A stretch of 36,559 nt of DNA from Chromatiales bacterium (GCA_016789845.1 JAEUQA010000075.1:1-36559), one strand, 5' to 3'; numbered from the stretch's first letter, positions 27,396 to 36,450 are shown. Translations and numbers: made by a program. The notes: generated by a model not told the origin, from the sequence alone.

Positions 27396-28658
27396 TCAGC
27401 GCTGCCAGCGCCGGACCTCGTCGCCGATGATGGCGATGCCGCGCCGGACGGTGTCCTCGTCCCGGGCGTAGGTGATGCGCAGGCACTGGTCCCGGTGCGG
27501 CCAGTGCGCCTCAGGCGACTCCTGCAGTCCCGGAAAGAAGTGGTGCCCGGACAGCACCAGGACGCCGCGGGCCTTCAGGCGGGCGTAGAGCTCGGCGCTC
27601 GTGATGGACAGCCGGGGCAGCCACAGCCAGAGGAACAGGGCGCCCTCGGGCGTGTGCACGCGCCACTCGCAGTCACCGAGAGCCTCGCGCAACCAGCTGA
27701 GCGCCAGCCCGGCGCGCTGCCGGTAGAAGGGCCTGATCACCTCGCGGGAGAGCCGGACGATCTGCCCGCTGGCCACGAGCTCCCGCAGGAGCACGGGACC
27801 CACGCTGCCGACGGCCAGGCTGGTCACCGCGGTCATGGCGCCCAGGGCCGCCACGATTTCCGGCCTGGCCACGACGATGCCGGTCCGGATGCCCGGCAGC
27901 CCCAGCTTGGACAGGCTCATGCAGACGATGATGTTCTCGTCCCAGACCGGCGTGGCATCGGTGAACACGATCTGGGGGAAGGGCAGGCCGTAGGCATTGT
28001 CGAGGATGAGAGGGACGTCGAGACGGCGCGACAGCGCGCGCAGCCGGTTCACCTCCTCGTCGGTGAGGACGTTGCCCGTCGGGTTCGTGGGCCGGGACGC
28101 GCAGATCGCCGCGACATTCCGCGCGTCCTCGAGGGCGGCGAAATCGACCCGGTACTTGAAGAGCCGGTCCGGGAGCAGCTCGATGGCCGGGCGCCGCGCG
28201 ATGAAGAGGTCGCCGGTGACGCCCAGTTCGCCATAACCGATGTACTCCGGGGTGAGTGGCAGAAGGATCCGGCGGTCTGCGCCGTCCGGCTGTGGTCCCG
28301 CCAGCAGGTTGAACAGCAGGAAGAAGCCCTGCTGGCTGCCCGCCGTCAGCGCGATGTTCTCGGGCCCGACCTGCCAGCCGCACTCCCGGCGCAGGAGCCC
28401 GGCAAGCGCGGCGCGGAAGGTCTGCTCGCCGGACGGATCGGGATAGTCCGCCACGAGCCGGCGAAAGTCCCGGTCGTCGCCGAGCACCGCCCGGAACTGC
28501 TCCCGGAACACGGCGAGCATTTCGGGAATGTGGGCGGGATTGCCGCCACCAAGCATCATCGGGGGCAGGTCGGCGGCCATGGCCGCGCCCAGGTCGGTCA
28601 TGAGCTCGACCGCCCCCGTGTGGCGCGTGAAGCGCTCGCCAAACCTGGAGAACTGCAT
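27396..28658 (-). CDS. avtA: Valine-pyruvate aminotransferase AvtA
   Basis: A 420-residue PLP enzyme that transfers the amino group of L-alanine to 2-oxoisovalerate (valine + pyruvate, reversible). It matches the E. coli AvtA pattern closely: [12 protein letters not shown] at the start, [12 protein letters not shown] (36-47), [33 protein letters not shown] (189-196), [10 protein letters not shown] with D220 and Y223, and the PLP lysine K251 in [10 protein letters not shown], then [10 protein letters not shown] and GHHFFPGL. The first gene of the minus-strand run avtA, fabD-like, dedA, DUF411. The ATG at 28658 lies just behind the GCTAGACTAGC palindrome. There is an 83-base gap before the next gene. 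Confidence 0.95.
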   Translation of the reverse strand: MQFSRFGERFTRHTGAVELMTDLGAAMAADLPPMMLGGGNPAHIPEMLAVFREQFRAVLGDDRDFRRLVADYPDPSGEQTFRAALAGLLRRECGWQVGPENIALTAGSQQGFFLLFNLLAGPQPDGADRRILLPLTPEYIGYGELGVTGDLFIARRPAIELLPDRLFKYRVDFAALEDARNVAAICASRPTNPTGNVLTDEEVNRLRALSRRLDVPLILDNAYGLPFPQIVFTDATPVWDENIIVCMSLSKLGLPGIRTGIVVARPEIVAALGAMTAVTSLAVGSVGPVLLRELVASGQIVRLSREVIRPFYRQRAGLALSWLREALGDCEWRVHTPEGALFLWLWLPRLSITSAELYARLKARGVLVLSGHHFFPGLQESPEAHWPHRDQCLRITYARDEDTVRRGIAIIGDEVRRWQR

Positions 28659-28661
28659 GTC

Positions 28662-28672
28662 GCTAGTCTAGC
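28662..28672 (-). promoter_or_regulatory. GCTAGACTAGC palindrome before avtA
   Basis: Identical copy of the palindrome found before dedA, here 3 bases upstream of the avtA ATG; the identity extends to 15 bases (28662-28676). If TAGACT is a -10 box, transcription would begin at or next to the ATG, giving a leaderless message. No -35 match is seen. Confidence 0.35.
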
Positions 28673-28689
28673 CGGCCCAGGTGCCGCGC

Positions 28690-28823
28690 GTAGGAGCGGC
28701 TTCAGGCGCGACCGGGAAATTGGGGACATGCCTCGATTCAGTCGCGTCGTCAGCAATCGGCCCCGCGGGACCAGAATTGAGGCATGTCCCCAATTTCCCG
28801 GTCGCGCCTGAAGCCGCTCCTAC
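28690..28823. repeat. Complete REP-like composite inverted repeat
   Basis: Two perfect 45-base arms (28690-28734 and 28779-28823) face each other across a 44-base spacer, and similarity continues a few bases into the spacer (GATTCAG against AATTCTG). Each arm starts GTAGGAGCGGCTTCAGGCGC, a REP-like imperfect hairpin, followed by the tail CGGGAAATTGGGGACATGCC. It lies between the thiamine-enzyme stop and the avtA start. The outer end of the right arm supplies the TAG stop codon of the thiamine-enzyme gene. No transposase is nearby, so it is non-autonomous. Confidence 0.85.
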
Positions 28824-30733
28824 ACGCGCCGTTTGCGGCCGGCGGCGATCGAGACCTGCGGGTGCCAGGTCTGCTCGGTCGGCGCGCCGCGACGGTCGAG
28901 CTGCATGATCATCGCGTCGATCAGGTAGGGCCGTCCCTCGCGGAGGACTGCCGTGCCCCGCTTCAGCGCCCGGCGGAACTCCGCCGGCGTGCTGGTGCGC
29001 TGGCCGTCGATGCCGAAGCTGCGGGCAAGGCCCGCGAAGTCGACGAGCGGATTGCCGAGGTAGCAGGTCACGTCCTTCCAGAGGTCCCGCGTGTCCTGGT
29101 TGGAGAGCAGTGGCGAATTGTTCTGGATCCGGTTCCGCTCGTTGTCGTAGCTGCGGTTGTTCATGACGATGATCAGCACGGGCACGTCGTAGCGGGACGC
29201 GGTCCAGAGGGCCTCCACCTGGCCGAACAGCAGCGCGCCGTCGCCCACCATGCACACGACCTGCTGGTCCGGCTTCGCGATCTTCACGCCCAGGGCCGCG
29301 CCGATGCCCCAGCCTAGCGCGAAGCCGGTGGTCTGGCCGATCAGGCGCTTGCGGCCCCGGTCCAGGTCCAGCCACTCGAATGGCGTGCGGTAGTCGAGCT
29401 CCGGCACGATGATCGCGTCGTCCTCCAACGCCGTGTCCAGCTCGGCGGAAACCCGCTCCCAGGACATGGGGCTCGCGTTCCAGGTCGCCTCTGCATCGGC
29501 CTTCCGGCGCGCGTCCGCCTTCGCCCGGGCCTCCCGGGCCGCCGCGAGGCGCGGCGCCGACAGCGCGGCGAGCCGCTCGGGCGTCGCCATGCCCTGCACG
29601 GCATCCCGCAGCGCCACGAGCGTCTCCTTCATGCCGGCCGCGATGGCGATGTCGGTGGGATAGGTGTTGCCGATCTCCTGGTACTCGATGCGGGCGTGGA
29701 CCAGCCGGGCCTTCTTGGGCGGTGGCGCGGCGAACACCGTCGGGTCCGGCATCGGCCCGCCCAGGTTCACGAAGAGGTCGGTCTTCGCCAGGTCACGGGG
29801 TATGCCCAGGCCGTAGAAACCGGCGAAGAGCGGATTCCGGAACGGGAAGTCGCTGTAAACGCTGTAGCCCTGGGCCACGGACGCGCCGGTGAGCTCCGCG
29901 AGCCCGATCAGATCGTCCGTCGCTCCCGCCCGGGTGACCTCCGCTCCCGCACAAAGCATCGGCGACTTCGCCTCAATGAGCCACTTCGCTGCCTGCTCGA
30001 TGAGCTCGGCCTTCGGCCGCATCTCCAGCGGGACGTCGAAGCGCTCCTGGGGATAGATCGTCTGCTTCACGTTCTTCATCCCCAGGAGATCCAGCGACAT
30101 GCGCACGTGGACCGGGCCGCCGGGCGGCGTCCGGGCCACCTTGAGCCCGCGGCGGATCATCTCGGCGATCTGCCGCTCGTTGCGCAGCTCCCAGCGCCAC
30201 TTGGTGAACGACACCATGGACTCCAGCCAGTTCTCCATCTGCTGGAAGCCGTTGCGGCCCTCGAAGTAGGTGCTGGTGCCGTCCGCCAGGACCAGGATCG
30301 ACGACCGGTCCTTCCAGGCGTTGTAGAGGTTGTTCATCGTGCTGGGGACGGCGACGCCGGGCACGATGAGCACCGAGGGCCGGTTGGTCGCCAGCTCGTA
30401 GCCGTGGGCCATGCTGGTCGCCTGGGATTCGGCGAGCGAGAGGATCATCTGCGGATCCGGCCGCAGGGTCAGCGCGTCGAAGAAGGCGGACATGCCGGTC
30501 GCGGTGGTGCCGAACACATAGCGCACGCCCGCGGCCCGCAGCGTCTCGACGAGTACCTCGGCACCGGTGCCGGTGAACGCCACGCCCTCGGCAGGCGGGG
30601 GCAACTCCGCGCTGGCCGCGCTGCTCAGCAACGCGTTCACCGCGGGCGTGCTGAGCCCCAGTGCGGCAAGGCGCCTGCCGAACTCGCGCCGGGAAATTTC
30701 CCGTCCGAGGAATTGCAGCAGCAGATCGCGCAT
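28820..30733 (-). CDS. Thiamine-diphosphate enzyme of the acetolactate synthase/benzoylformate decarboxylase superfamily, Tat signal
   Basis: A 637-residue three-domain ThDP enzyme. The N-terminal leader SRREFGRRLAALG (14-26) followed by an Ala/Ser-rich stretch to about 43 reads as a twin-arginine signal, so the folded holoenzyme may be exported. The pyrimidine-binding domain holds the catalytic glutamate E102 in LAESQATSMAHGYE. A central domain spans about 240-380. The pyrophosphate domain has GDG at 497-499 and ends its motif at VMNN, as in the GDG-N(24-27)-NN signature. It probably cleaves or forms a bond next to a carbonyl; substrate unknown. GGAGGGGG precedes the ATG. The gene is divergent from tetR, and its stop codon lies in a repeat. 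Confidence 0.88.
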   Translation of the reverse strand: MRDLLLQFLGREISRREFGRRLAALGLSTPAVNALLSSAASAELPPPAEGVAFTGTGAEVLVETLRAAGVRYVFGTTATGMSAFFDALTLRPDPQMILSLAESQATSMAHGYELATNRPSVLIVPGVAVPSTMNNLYNAWKDRSSILVLADGTSTYFEGRNGFQQMENWLESMVSFTKWRWELRNERQIAEMIRRGLKVARTPPGGPVHVRMSLDLLGMKNVKQTIYPQERFDVPLEMRPKAELIEQAAKWLIEAKSPMLCAGAEVTRAGATDDLIGLAELTGASVAQGYSVYSDFPFRNPLFAGFYGLGIPRDLAKTDLFVNLGGPMPDPTVFAAPPPKKARLVHARIEYQEIGNTYPTDIAIAAGMKETLVALRDAVQGMATPERLAALSAPRLAAAREARAKADARRKADAEATWNASPMSWERVSAELDTALEDDAIIVPELDYRTPFEWLDLDRGRKRLIGQTTGFALGWGIGAALGVKIAKPDQQVVCMVGDGALLFGQVEALWTASRYDVPVLIIVMNNRSYDNERNRIQNNSPLLSNQDTRDLWKDVTCYLGNPLVDFAGLARSFGIDGQRTSTPAEFRRALKRGTAVLREGRPYLIDAMIMQLDRRGAPTEQTWHPQVSIAAGRKRRV

Positions 30734-30763
30734 CGTTTACCCCCTCCGGCCCCTGAGACACGG

Positions 30764-30769
30764 ATCATA
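30764..30769 (-). promoter_or_regulatory. Candidate -10 box for the thiamine-enzyme gene
   Basis: On the minus strand this reads TATGAT, one base from the -10 consensus, and lies about 31 bases before the start of the thiamine-enzyme gene with a GGAGGGGG ribosome site in between. The -35 region is not convincing, as is common for regulated promoters. Confidence 0.35.
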
Positions 30770-30811
30770 ATCGGTTCCCACCGCGTCACCAGAACCCCGG
30801 CGGCGGTCGGG

Positions 30812-30839
30812 GACCCGGGTCGTGCGGCAATCAGCCGCA
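30812..30839. promoter_or_regulatory. Dyads between divergent ThDP-enzyme and tetR genes
   Basis: Two symmetrical elements lie side by side: GACCCGGGTC (30812-30821) and TGCGGC-AATCA-GCCGCA (30823-30839). They sit in the 184-base divergent spacer, where an autoregulating TetR protein would normally bind. Which of them, if either, is the operator cannot be decided from one sequence. Confidence 0.35.
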
Positions 30840-30917
30840 TTCGGCACGCCGGGCCAACCCGGAGTCGCCTGGCCGGGCGTGATACATTCCGGGTTCACCC
30901 CTGCGCGAGAGGCCGCC

Positions 30918-31565
30918 ATGCCCTACTCCGGGTCGCTGGTCCGACAGCCCGCGAACGAAACAGGCAATGCGAAAATCCGGTCCCGCCAGGACGGCACGCG
31001 GGCGCGCATACTGAGCGAAAGCGCCACGCAGTTCGTGGCCCACGGCTACGAGAACGTGAGCGTCGAGCAGATCCTCGCCGCTGCCGGCATCGCCCGCAGC
31101 AGCTTCTACCGGTTCTTCGCCAGCCGGGAGGACGTGCTCGCGAACATCATCCGGCCGGTCTTCGTCGACGGGCTGGCTCACCTGAAAGCGATCTCCGCCC
31201 GGGACACCCGCGGCGTGCTCCATGGCATCTTCGACACCTACCTGGCCCTCTGGGACGCGAGCCCCAATGCCCTGCGCCTGTCCACGCGCACCGGCGGCGT
31301 CTACTTCGAACTGTTTCGCGACGTTCACATGCCCTTCAGTGAGCAGATCACGGCCCTGCTCCGCCGGGTAGAGCCGGAGGGCCGCCTGCGGAGCGGCAGT
31401 GCGGGCTACACCGCGCGACTCATCGCCCGCACCGCCGTGCCCGTCATGGAGGTCTACCACCGTGACGTCCGTTTCACCGCCCTCTTTCACACCACCATGA
31501 GCGGGCTGCTCCTGCTGTCGCCGGCCCCGACGGCGGCCCGGCACGACCAGGAGGAACGGGTGTAG
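30918..31565 (+). CDS. TetR family transcriptional regulator
   Basis: A 215-residue regulator. The DNA-binding helix-turn-helix is at about 46-68 (VSVEQILAAAGIARSSFYRFFASREDVL), the hallmark of the family; the rest is an all-helical ligand-binding domain without recognisable specificity. The open frame extends upstream, but the ATG at 30918 has GAGAGG in front of it and gives a normal length. It is divergent from the ThDP-enzyme gene and overlaps the MFS gene by one base (TAGTG), so it most likely controls both, responding to a substrate or product of this locus. Confidence 0.93.
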   Translation: MPYSGSLVRQPANETGNAKIRSRQDGTRARILSESATQFVAHGYENVSVEQILAAAGIARSSFYRFFASREDVLANIIRPVFVDGLAHLKAISARDTRGVLHGIFDTYLALWDASPNALRLSTRTGGVYFELFRDVHMPFSEQITALLRRVEPEGRLRSGSAGYTARLIARTAVPVMEVYHRDVRFTALFHTTMSGLLLLSPAPTAARHDQEERV

Positions 31566-32890
31566 TGGCCTCGCCGCCGGACCCGGCTGGCGCCCGGCTG
31601 GGCCCCTTCTGGCTGAGCCCGGGCGTCACCCGCGGCAACGCCGCGACGCTCCTGTTCGGTGCGCTGTCCACGCTGAGCCTGGTCACCTTCGTCACGGCGG
31701 CCCAGCCGTACATCTTTCAGATCCTCGGCATTCCGCAGGCCGAGCAGGGCTCCCTGGCCGGCCTGCTGGTGAGCCTGCAGGAAGGCACCCAGGTGCTGAT
31801 CGCGGGACTGATCGGCGCCCTCTCCGATCGCACGGGCCGGCGGGTGGTCTACGTGGGTGGCCTCGTCTTCACGGCCCTCTCCTTCGTCATCTACCCGCTG
31901 GCCGGCTCCGAGGGCGAACTGATCCTGTACCGGATCATGTATGCGGTGGGCATGACGGCAGCCACGGTGATGATGTCCACCTGCTTCGCGGAGTACACGC
32001 AGGACACCTCCCGGGGCCGGTGGATGGGCCTGGTCGGCGTGTTCAATGGCCTCGGCGTCGTGCTGATGGCCACGGTGCTGGCCAAGATGCCGCTCTGGCT
32101 GGCGGACCGGGGCTACGACAGCGTCACGGCCATCCGCTACACGTTCTGGATCTTTGCCGGCTTCACGCTGCTGCTCGCACTGGTCCTGCGCGCCGGCCTG
32201 CAGGGCCATGCCAGCGTTGCGGGGCGGCCGCGCCTCACCCTGCTGCGGCAGGCGGCCAGCGGCATTTCGGCTGCCCGCGACAATCCCCGCATCGGCCTCG
32301 CCTATCTCCTGGCCTTCGCGTCGCGTGGCGACCTGGTCATCATCACGACGTTCATCTTCCTCTGGGTCTTCCAGGCTGGCGTCGACGCGGGTCTCACGCC
32401 AGGCGCTGCCACCGCGAAGGCCGGCATGATCTTCGGCATCGCCCAGGGCATGGCGCTCCTCTGGTCGCCCGTCATGGGCATGATCCTCGACCGCATCCCC
32501 CGTCTCACGGCCGTGTGCGTCGCCTTTGGCCTCGCGGGCATCGGCTACTCGGCCCTGGGCCAGGTCGATGACCCGTTCGGTCCCTGGATGCTGCCGGCCG
32601 CCATCCTCGCCGGCATCGGCGAGGCCAGCGCCGTCGTGGCCGCCGGAGTGCTCATCGGCCAGGAGGCGCCGGCCGCGACCCGTGGGACGCTCATCGGGGT
32701 GTTCGGGCTGTGCGGCTCGCTGGGCATCGTGTGCCTGACCTTCGCCGGCGGCCTGGTCTTCGACGCCTTCGGCCGGAACGCACCGTTCGCCATGATGGGC
32801 ATCGTCAACTTCGCCGTCCTCGCCGCGGCGTTCTGGGTACGGCGGGCCAGCGTGGTCACGGTCCGGCCTGATCCGTTGACCTCGCGTTGA
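31565..32890 (+). CDS. MFS transporter
   Basis: A 441-residue major facilitator protein with about 12 hydrophobic helices. The cytoplasmic loop between helices 2 and 3 carries motif A (GALSDRTGRR, near residue 82). It starts with GTG at 31565, sharing a base with the tetR stop, and has AGGAGGAA upstream inside tetR, so it is translated with tetR. The substrate is unknown. It is either the inner-membrane importer for the compound taken up by the TonB receptor downstream, or an efflux pump under TetR control. Confidence 0.93.
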   Translation: MASPPDPAGARLGPFWLSPGVTRGNAATLLFGALSTLSLVTFVTAAQPYIFQILGIPQAEQGSLAGLLVSLQEGTQVLIAGLIGALSDRTGRRVVYVGGLVFTALSFVIYPLAGSEGELILYRIMYAVGMTAATVMMSTCFAEYTQDTSRGRWMGLVGVFNGLGVVLMATVLAKMPLWLADRGYDSVTAIRYTFWIFAGFTLLLALVLRAGLQGHASVAGRPRLTLLRQAASGISAARDNPRIGLAYLLAFASRGDLVIITTFIFLWVFQAGVDAGLTPGAATAKAGMIFGIAQGMALLWSPVMGMILDRIPRLTAVCVAFGLAGIGYSALGQVDDPFGPWMLPAAILAGIGEASAVVAAGVLIGQEAPAATRGTLIGVFGLCGSLGIVCLTFAGGLVFDAFGRNAPFAMMGIVNFAVLAAAFWVRRASVVTVRPDPLTSR

Positions 32891-32898
32891 CCTGCCGG

Positions 32899-32930
32899 TG
32901 ACCTTTAAAGGTCATGCTTGTATGACCTTT
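32899..32930. promoter_or_regulatory. Triple half-site operator candidate
   Basis: The 8-mer TGACCTTT occurs three times in alternating orientation. The first two form the perfect 16-base palindrome TGACCTTTAAAGGTCA (32899-32914). The second and third form a wider dyad, AAAGGTCAT-GCTTGT-ATGACCTTT (32907-32930). It starts 8 bases after the MFS stop and ends 193 bases before the TonB receptor gene. There is no T-run, so it is more likely a protein-binding site than a terminator. Confidence 0.6.
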
Positions 32931-33086
32931 GCCGGGAGTGCAGAATTGGCCAGAGAAGAACTTGCGATGGGTGGGGCCGACGCAGGCATGACACGGGGGG
33001 TCAACTATTCCGGCTGTGTGGCGTGCCCGCACCATCCCCGGCTTTGCGTCAGCGCGCCCCGCCCGCTATCTTTCCCGTAACAGAGT

Positions 33087-33102
33087 GGTCCGATACCGGA
33101 CC
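33087..33102 (+). promoter_or_regulatory. Hairpin in the TonB receptor leader
   Basis: GGTCCG-ATAC-CGGACC is a perfect inverted repeat ending 8 bases before the AAGGAG ribosome site (33111-33116) of the receptor gene. It may be an operator or an mRNA hairpin affecting translation. The rest of 32931-33086 shows no other clear signal. Confidence 0.45.
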
Positions 33103-33123
33103 GAGTCGACAAGGAGTTACACC

Positions 33124-36100
33124 ATGGCGCAGTCCCGCAGCGGCCTTTCACTGGCCGCAGCCCTCACGCTCGCGTGCAGTCCCCTGCCGCTCCTCACTCC
33201 CTCGACGGGCTGGGCCCAGGTGGAGGAAATCATCGTGAGCACGCGCAAGCGGGAAGAGAGCCTCCAGGACGTGCCGATCGCCATCAACGCGATCACGGCC
33301 GAGGAACTCGAGCGGAAGGGCCTGACCAGCATTGCGGACATCACCAAGGGCCTGTCATCCGTGGAGTTCGACGAGGGCGCGGCGAAAAGCGACACCCGCA
33401 TCACCATCCGCGGCCTCTCGCCAACCCGGGGCCGGCAGAACGTGGCCGTGCTGGTGGACGGCATCGACGTGTCCACGGAGGCCATCAGCAATTCCGGCGG
33501 CGGCGTGCTGCTGAACACGCGGCTCGTGGACATCGAACGGCTGGAAGTCGTCAAGGGCCCCCAGATGGCCCGCTACGGCCGCAGCGCCTTCGCCGGCGCG
33601 ATCGAGTACATCACCAAGGACCCCTCGGACGTCTTCGAGTCGACCTTCGCCATGGACGCCAACGTGGAGGACCAGTACAGCGCCACCATGGGCCTCTCCG
33701 GCCCGGTGCTGGGCGACAGGCTGGGCCTGCGCTTCAACGCCGCCTGGTGGGACGAGAAGGGCTTCTACGACAACGCCATCACCGGGGACAGCCTGGGCGA
33801 CGACGAGGGCTTCGGGCTGGCGCTGACCGCGAAGTCCCAGGTCACGGATGACGTCTCACTGAAGTTCCGGGCGGAGTACCAGGACCAGCAGGCGGGCCCG
33901 AGCCCCACCCAGTTCCTCCGGTTCAACGACGAGACGCTGCTGCCCGCGGCGTCCCGTTCACCCTACACCGACCCGTCAACCGGCATCACCTACCCGGCCG
34001 AGTTCCGCTGCTTCGAGAAGCTGTCCAGCATCGCGTACAACGCCGCGCTGGCGGCCCGTAATGCGCGCCTGTACGACCCGAACTACACGCCCACCGGCCC
34101 GGATTCCGCCTACCCCAACGTGCTCTACAGCAGCCCGCACTGCGAAGACGCCGTGGCGAGCTTCGTGGGTGCCGCGAAGAACTTCGACAAGAACCAGATT
34201 GCCGTGAGCCCGGACCCGTTCACCGACCGGGACTACGAGGGCATCGACCGGCAGCTGATCCGCCTGTCCCTGGTGGCCGACTGGGAGGTGGGCTGGGGCA
34301 CCGTGACGTCCCACACGGGCTACATCCACGAGGATGCCAAGGAAAACGCGGATAACGGCAAGTATGCGTTCCTTCCGGACCCGTCGACCATCTCGCCGCT
34401 CACCGGCGCACCCTACCGGAACGGCAACCCCAACGCCTTCCTGCTCACGACCGACAAGCTGACCACCCAGTTCAACCAGGAAATCGCGCTCCGCACCGAT
34501 TTCGATGGCCCCTGGAACGGGATCATCGGCGGGTTGTTCTGGAAGGAGAACGTCGGCAACAGCAGCGACTCACTCACCGGCCAGGCCTCCGGCAGTCACT
34601 GCGCCTGGTCCAGCGCCAGCGGCCAGACCTTCGACGAGCTGGGGCTCGTGGCACCCGGCACGGGCTGCTACGGCTACACGGAACGGGCGATCGCCCCGCT
34701 GTACCGGGGCGGCTTCAACTTCGGCGACGGGACGCCCTACAACGGCGTTGACACGTACAAGGACATGAGCCCGGCTGACCGCAACACCGAGCACAAGTCC
34801 ATCTTCGGCGAAGTGAGCTACAAGTTCACCGACAGCGTCACGGCCACCTTCGAGGGCCGCTACAACGACGAGACCGTCGATGCGGTGGGCCCCCAGTTCC
34901 TCTACCCCCTGGCCTCGGGCGGCCCCGGCAGCTGGAATCCCTGCGGATTCTTCTTCCGGCCCTGCACGGACGAATTCATGTTTGGCCCGGCCATCATCAA
35001 CGATAACAAGGGAATACCGTGGGACGCGGCCCACCCGTTCGGCGGGCCGTTCTACAGCCAGGCAGCCTTCGAGTCCTGGTACGACAGCTGGAGCCCCAAC
35101 AGGGACGTCACCAGCGTTCCCGACACCCGCTCGCTGAACGGGCTTGGCCGGGTCGCGACCGGCAGCGACATCCGGTGCGATGCAGACGGGACCAACTGCG
35201 TTCCGCTGGCGACCTACGCACCCAGCGGGTTCGGCGGCAAGACCTGGCAGGAGCTGACCGGCCAGACGCGCTATTACGCCTACCGCGACCTGATCCCGGC
35301 CCAGTGCCAGCAGAGCGCCATCGTCCAGGAACGGCTGGCCATCGAGAACGGCGGGGGCGCCGACCCGTTCGACCTGTTCAACCCGTACTGCGTGGACACG
35401 ATCTCTCGAACCGACAAGTGGTTCTCGCCGAAGCTGACCCTGAGCTGGCAGGTGAACGACGACCTGAACACCTTCTTCTCCTGGGCCAAATCGGAAAAGC
35501 CAGGCGGCTTCTCCACGCTGGGCATCGGCTCGAGCGGCTTGAACCGGGAGCTGCTCGAGTTCGAGCCCGAGAAGCTCACCGTCTGGGAAATCGGGGCCAA
35601 GAAGACCGCCCTGGACGGCACGCTGGTCGTGAACACCGGAGCCTTCTTCCAGGACTTCAACGAAAAGCAGACCCTGGTGTCGGTGCTTAACGCGGCCGGC
35701 GACCGCCTGGTCAACCGGCTGGAGAACGTCAACGGCGCCGAGGTGCGAGGCATCGAGGTGGACGCCGCCTGGTCGCCCGAAACCCCCTTCCTCGGGGGCA
35801 GCTGGTCCTTCACCGGGTCCTACACCTGGCTGGATGCCCAGTACGTGGACGCCGTGGTGACCAATTCGTCCTTCACCTTCATCGCCGGCGCCGGCAATTG
35901 CTCGCCGACCGTCACGAATCCCGCCGTCAACAATGACGATAACCCGCTCAATGACATCGCGCCGGCGTCCCTCTGCAACGTGAGCCTCGACGGGAAGCGC
36001 CTGGAGGACGCGCCCTCGGGCAAGTTCGTGGGCAGCATCGCGTACAACATGCCGTTCGCCGGGGACCTGAACTTCTTCGTCGAGACCGACTTCCTCTGGG

Positions 36101-36444
36101 TGGCGAAGCGCTACATCGAGGCGACCAACGAGAGCTGGGTCGAGCCCGACACCAACGTGGACCTGCGCTTTGGCGTGCGGAGCGGCAACTGGGACGTGAC
36201 CGCCTACGTTTCCAACGTCTTCGACGACGACACCATCGCCAACGTGCTGGGCGGCCCCAGCCTGTCCTGCTGCTTCATCCTGGGCAGCGGCATCGACCTG
36301 GCAAGCCAGGAGCCACCGGCGAACAACCTGTCCACCGAACCGGGCAAGACGGTGATCGTCGAACTGCCGCAGTTCCGGGCGGCTTTCGCCCCGGACCCGC
36401 GGGTCATCGGCATCCGGGCGCGCTATAGCTTCGGCGGCGAATAG
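33124..36444 (+). CDS. TonB-dependent outer-membrane receptor
   Basis: A 1106-residue outer-membrane transporter. It has a signal peptide (1 to about 31, GWAQ), a TonB-box-like EEIIVS (34-39), then the plug with TRKREESLQDVPIAINAI, ADITKGLSS, TIRGLSPTRG, VAVLVDGID and VEVVKGPQ-like LEVVKGPQMARYGRSAFAGAIEYITK. The long barrel follows to the end (IRARYSFGGE). This plug type is common among receptors for plant, aromatic or steroid-like compounds in sphingomonads and gammaproteobacteria; the ligand cannot be deduced. Many loop cysteines (RCFEKL, HCEDAV, HCAW, GCYGY) suggest disulfides outside the cell. AAGGAG precedes the ATG at 33124. Located behind tetR-MFS, it probably brings in the compound handled by this locus. 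Its stop is 6 bases before a repeat. Confidence 0.95.
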   Translation: MAQSRSGLSLAAALTLACSPLPLLTPSTGWAQVEEIIVSTRKREESLQDVPIAINAITAEELERKGLTSIADITKGLSSVEFDEGAAKSDTRITIRGLSPTRGRQNVAVLVDGIDVSTEAISNSGGGVLLNTRLVDIERLEVVKGPQMARYGRSAFAGAIEYITKDPSDVFESTFAMDANVEDQYSATMGLSGPVLGDRLGLRFNAAWWDEKGFYDNAITGDSLGDDEGFGLALTAKSQVTDDVSLKFRAEYQDQQAGPSPTQFLRFNDETLLPAASRSPYTDPSTGITYPAEFRCFEKLSSIAYNAALAARNARLYDPNYTPTGPDSAYPNVLYSSPHCEDAVASFVGAAKNFDKNQIAVSPDPFTDRDYEGIDRQLIRLSLVADWEVGWGTVTSHTGYIHEDAKENADNGKYAFLPDPSTISPLTGAPYRNGNPNAFLLTTDKLTTQFNQEIALRTDFDGPWNGIIGGLFWKENVGNSSDSLTGQASGSHCAWSSASGQTFDELGLVAPGTGCYGYTERAIAPLYRGGFNFGDGTPYNGVDTYKDMSPADRNTEHKSIFGEVSYKFTDSVTATFEGRYNDETVDAVGPQFLYPLASGGPGSWNPCGFFFRPCTDEFMFGPAIINDNKGIPWDAAHPFGGPFYSQAAFESWYDSWSPNRDVTSVPDTRSLNGLGRVATGSDIRCDADGTNCVPLATYAPSGFGGKTWQELTGQTRYYAYRDLIPAQCQQSAIVQERLAIENGGGADPFDLFNPYCVDTISRTDKWFSPKLTLSWQVNDDLNTFFSWAKSEKPGGFSTLGIGSSGLNRELLEFEPEKLTVWEIGAKKTALDGTLVVNTGAFFQDFNEKQTLVSVLNAAGDRLVNRLENVNGAEVRGIEVDAAWSPETPFLGGSWSFTGSYTWLDAQYVDAVVTNSSFTFIAGAGNCSPTVTNPAVNNDDNPLNDIAPASLCNVSLDGKRLEDAPSGKFVGSIAYNMPFAGDLNFFVETDFLWVAKRYIEATNESWVEPDTNVDLRFGVRSGNWDVTAYVSNVFDDDTIANVLGGPSLSCCFILGSGIDLASQEPPANNLSTEPGKTVIVELPQFRAAFAPDPRVIGIRARYSFGGE

Positions 36445-36450
36445 CGGCCC

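Noticed and set aside
32898..33080. A 60-codon plus-strand frame over the operator region
   Set aside because: It lies across the palindromes, has no ribosome site and no recognisable sequence; more likely the receptor leader.
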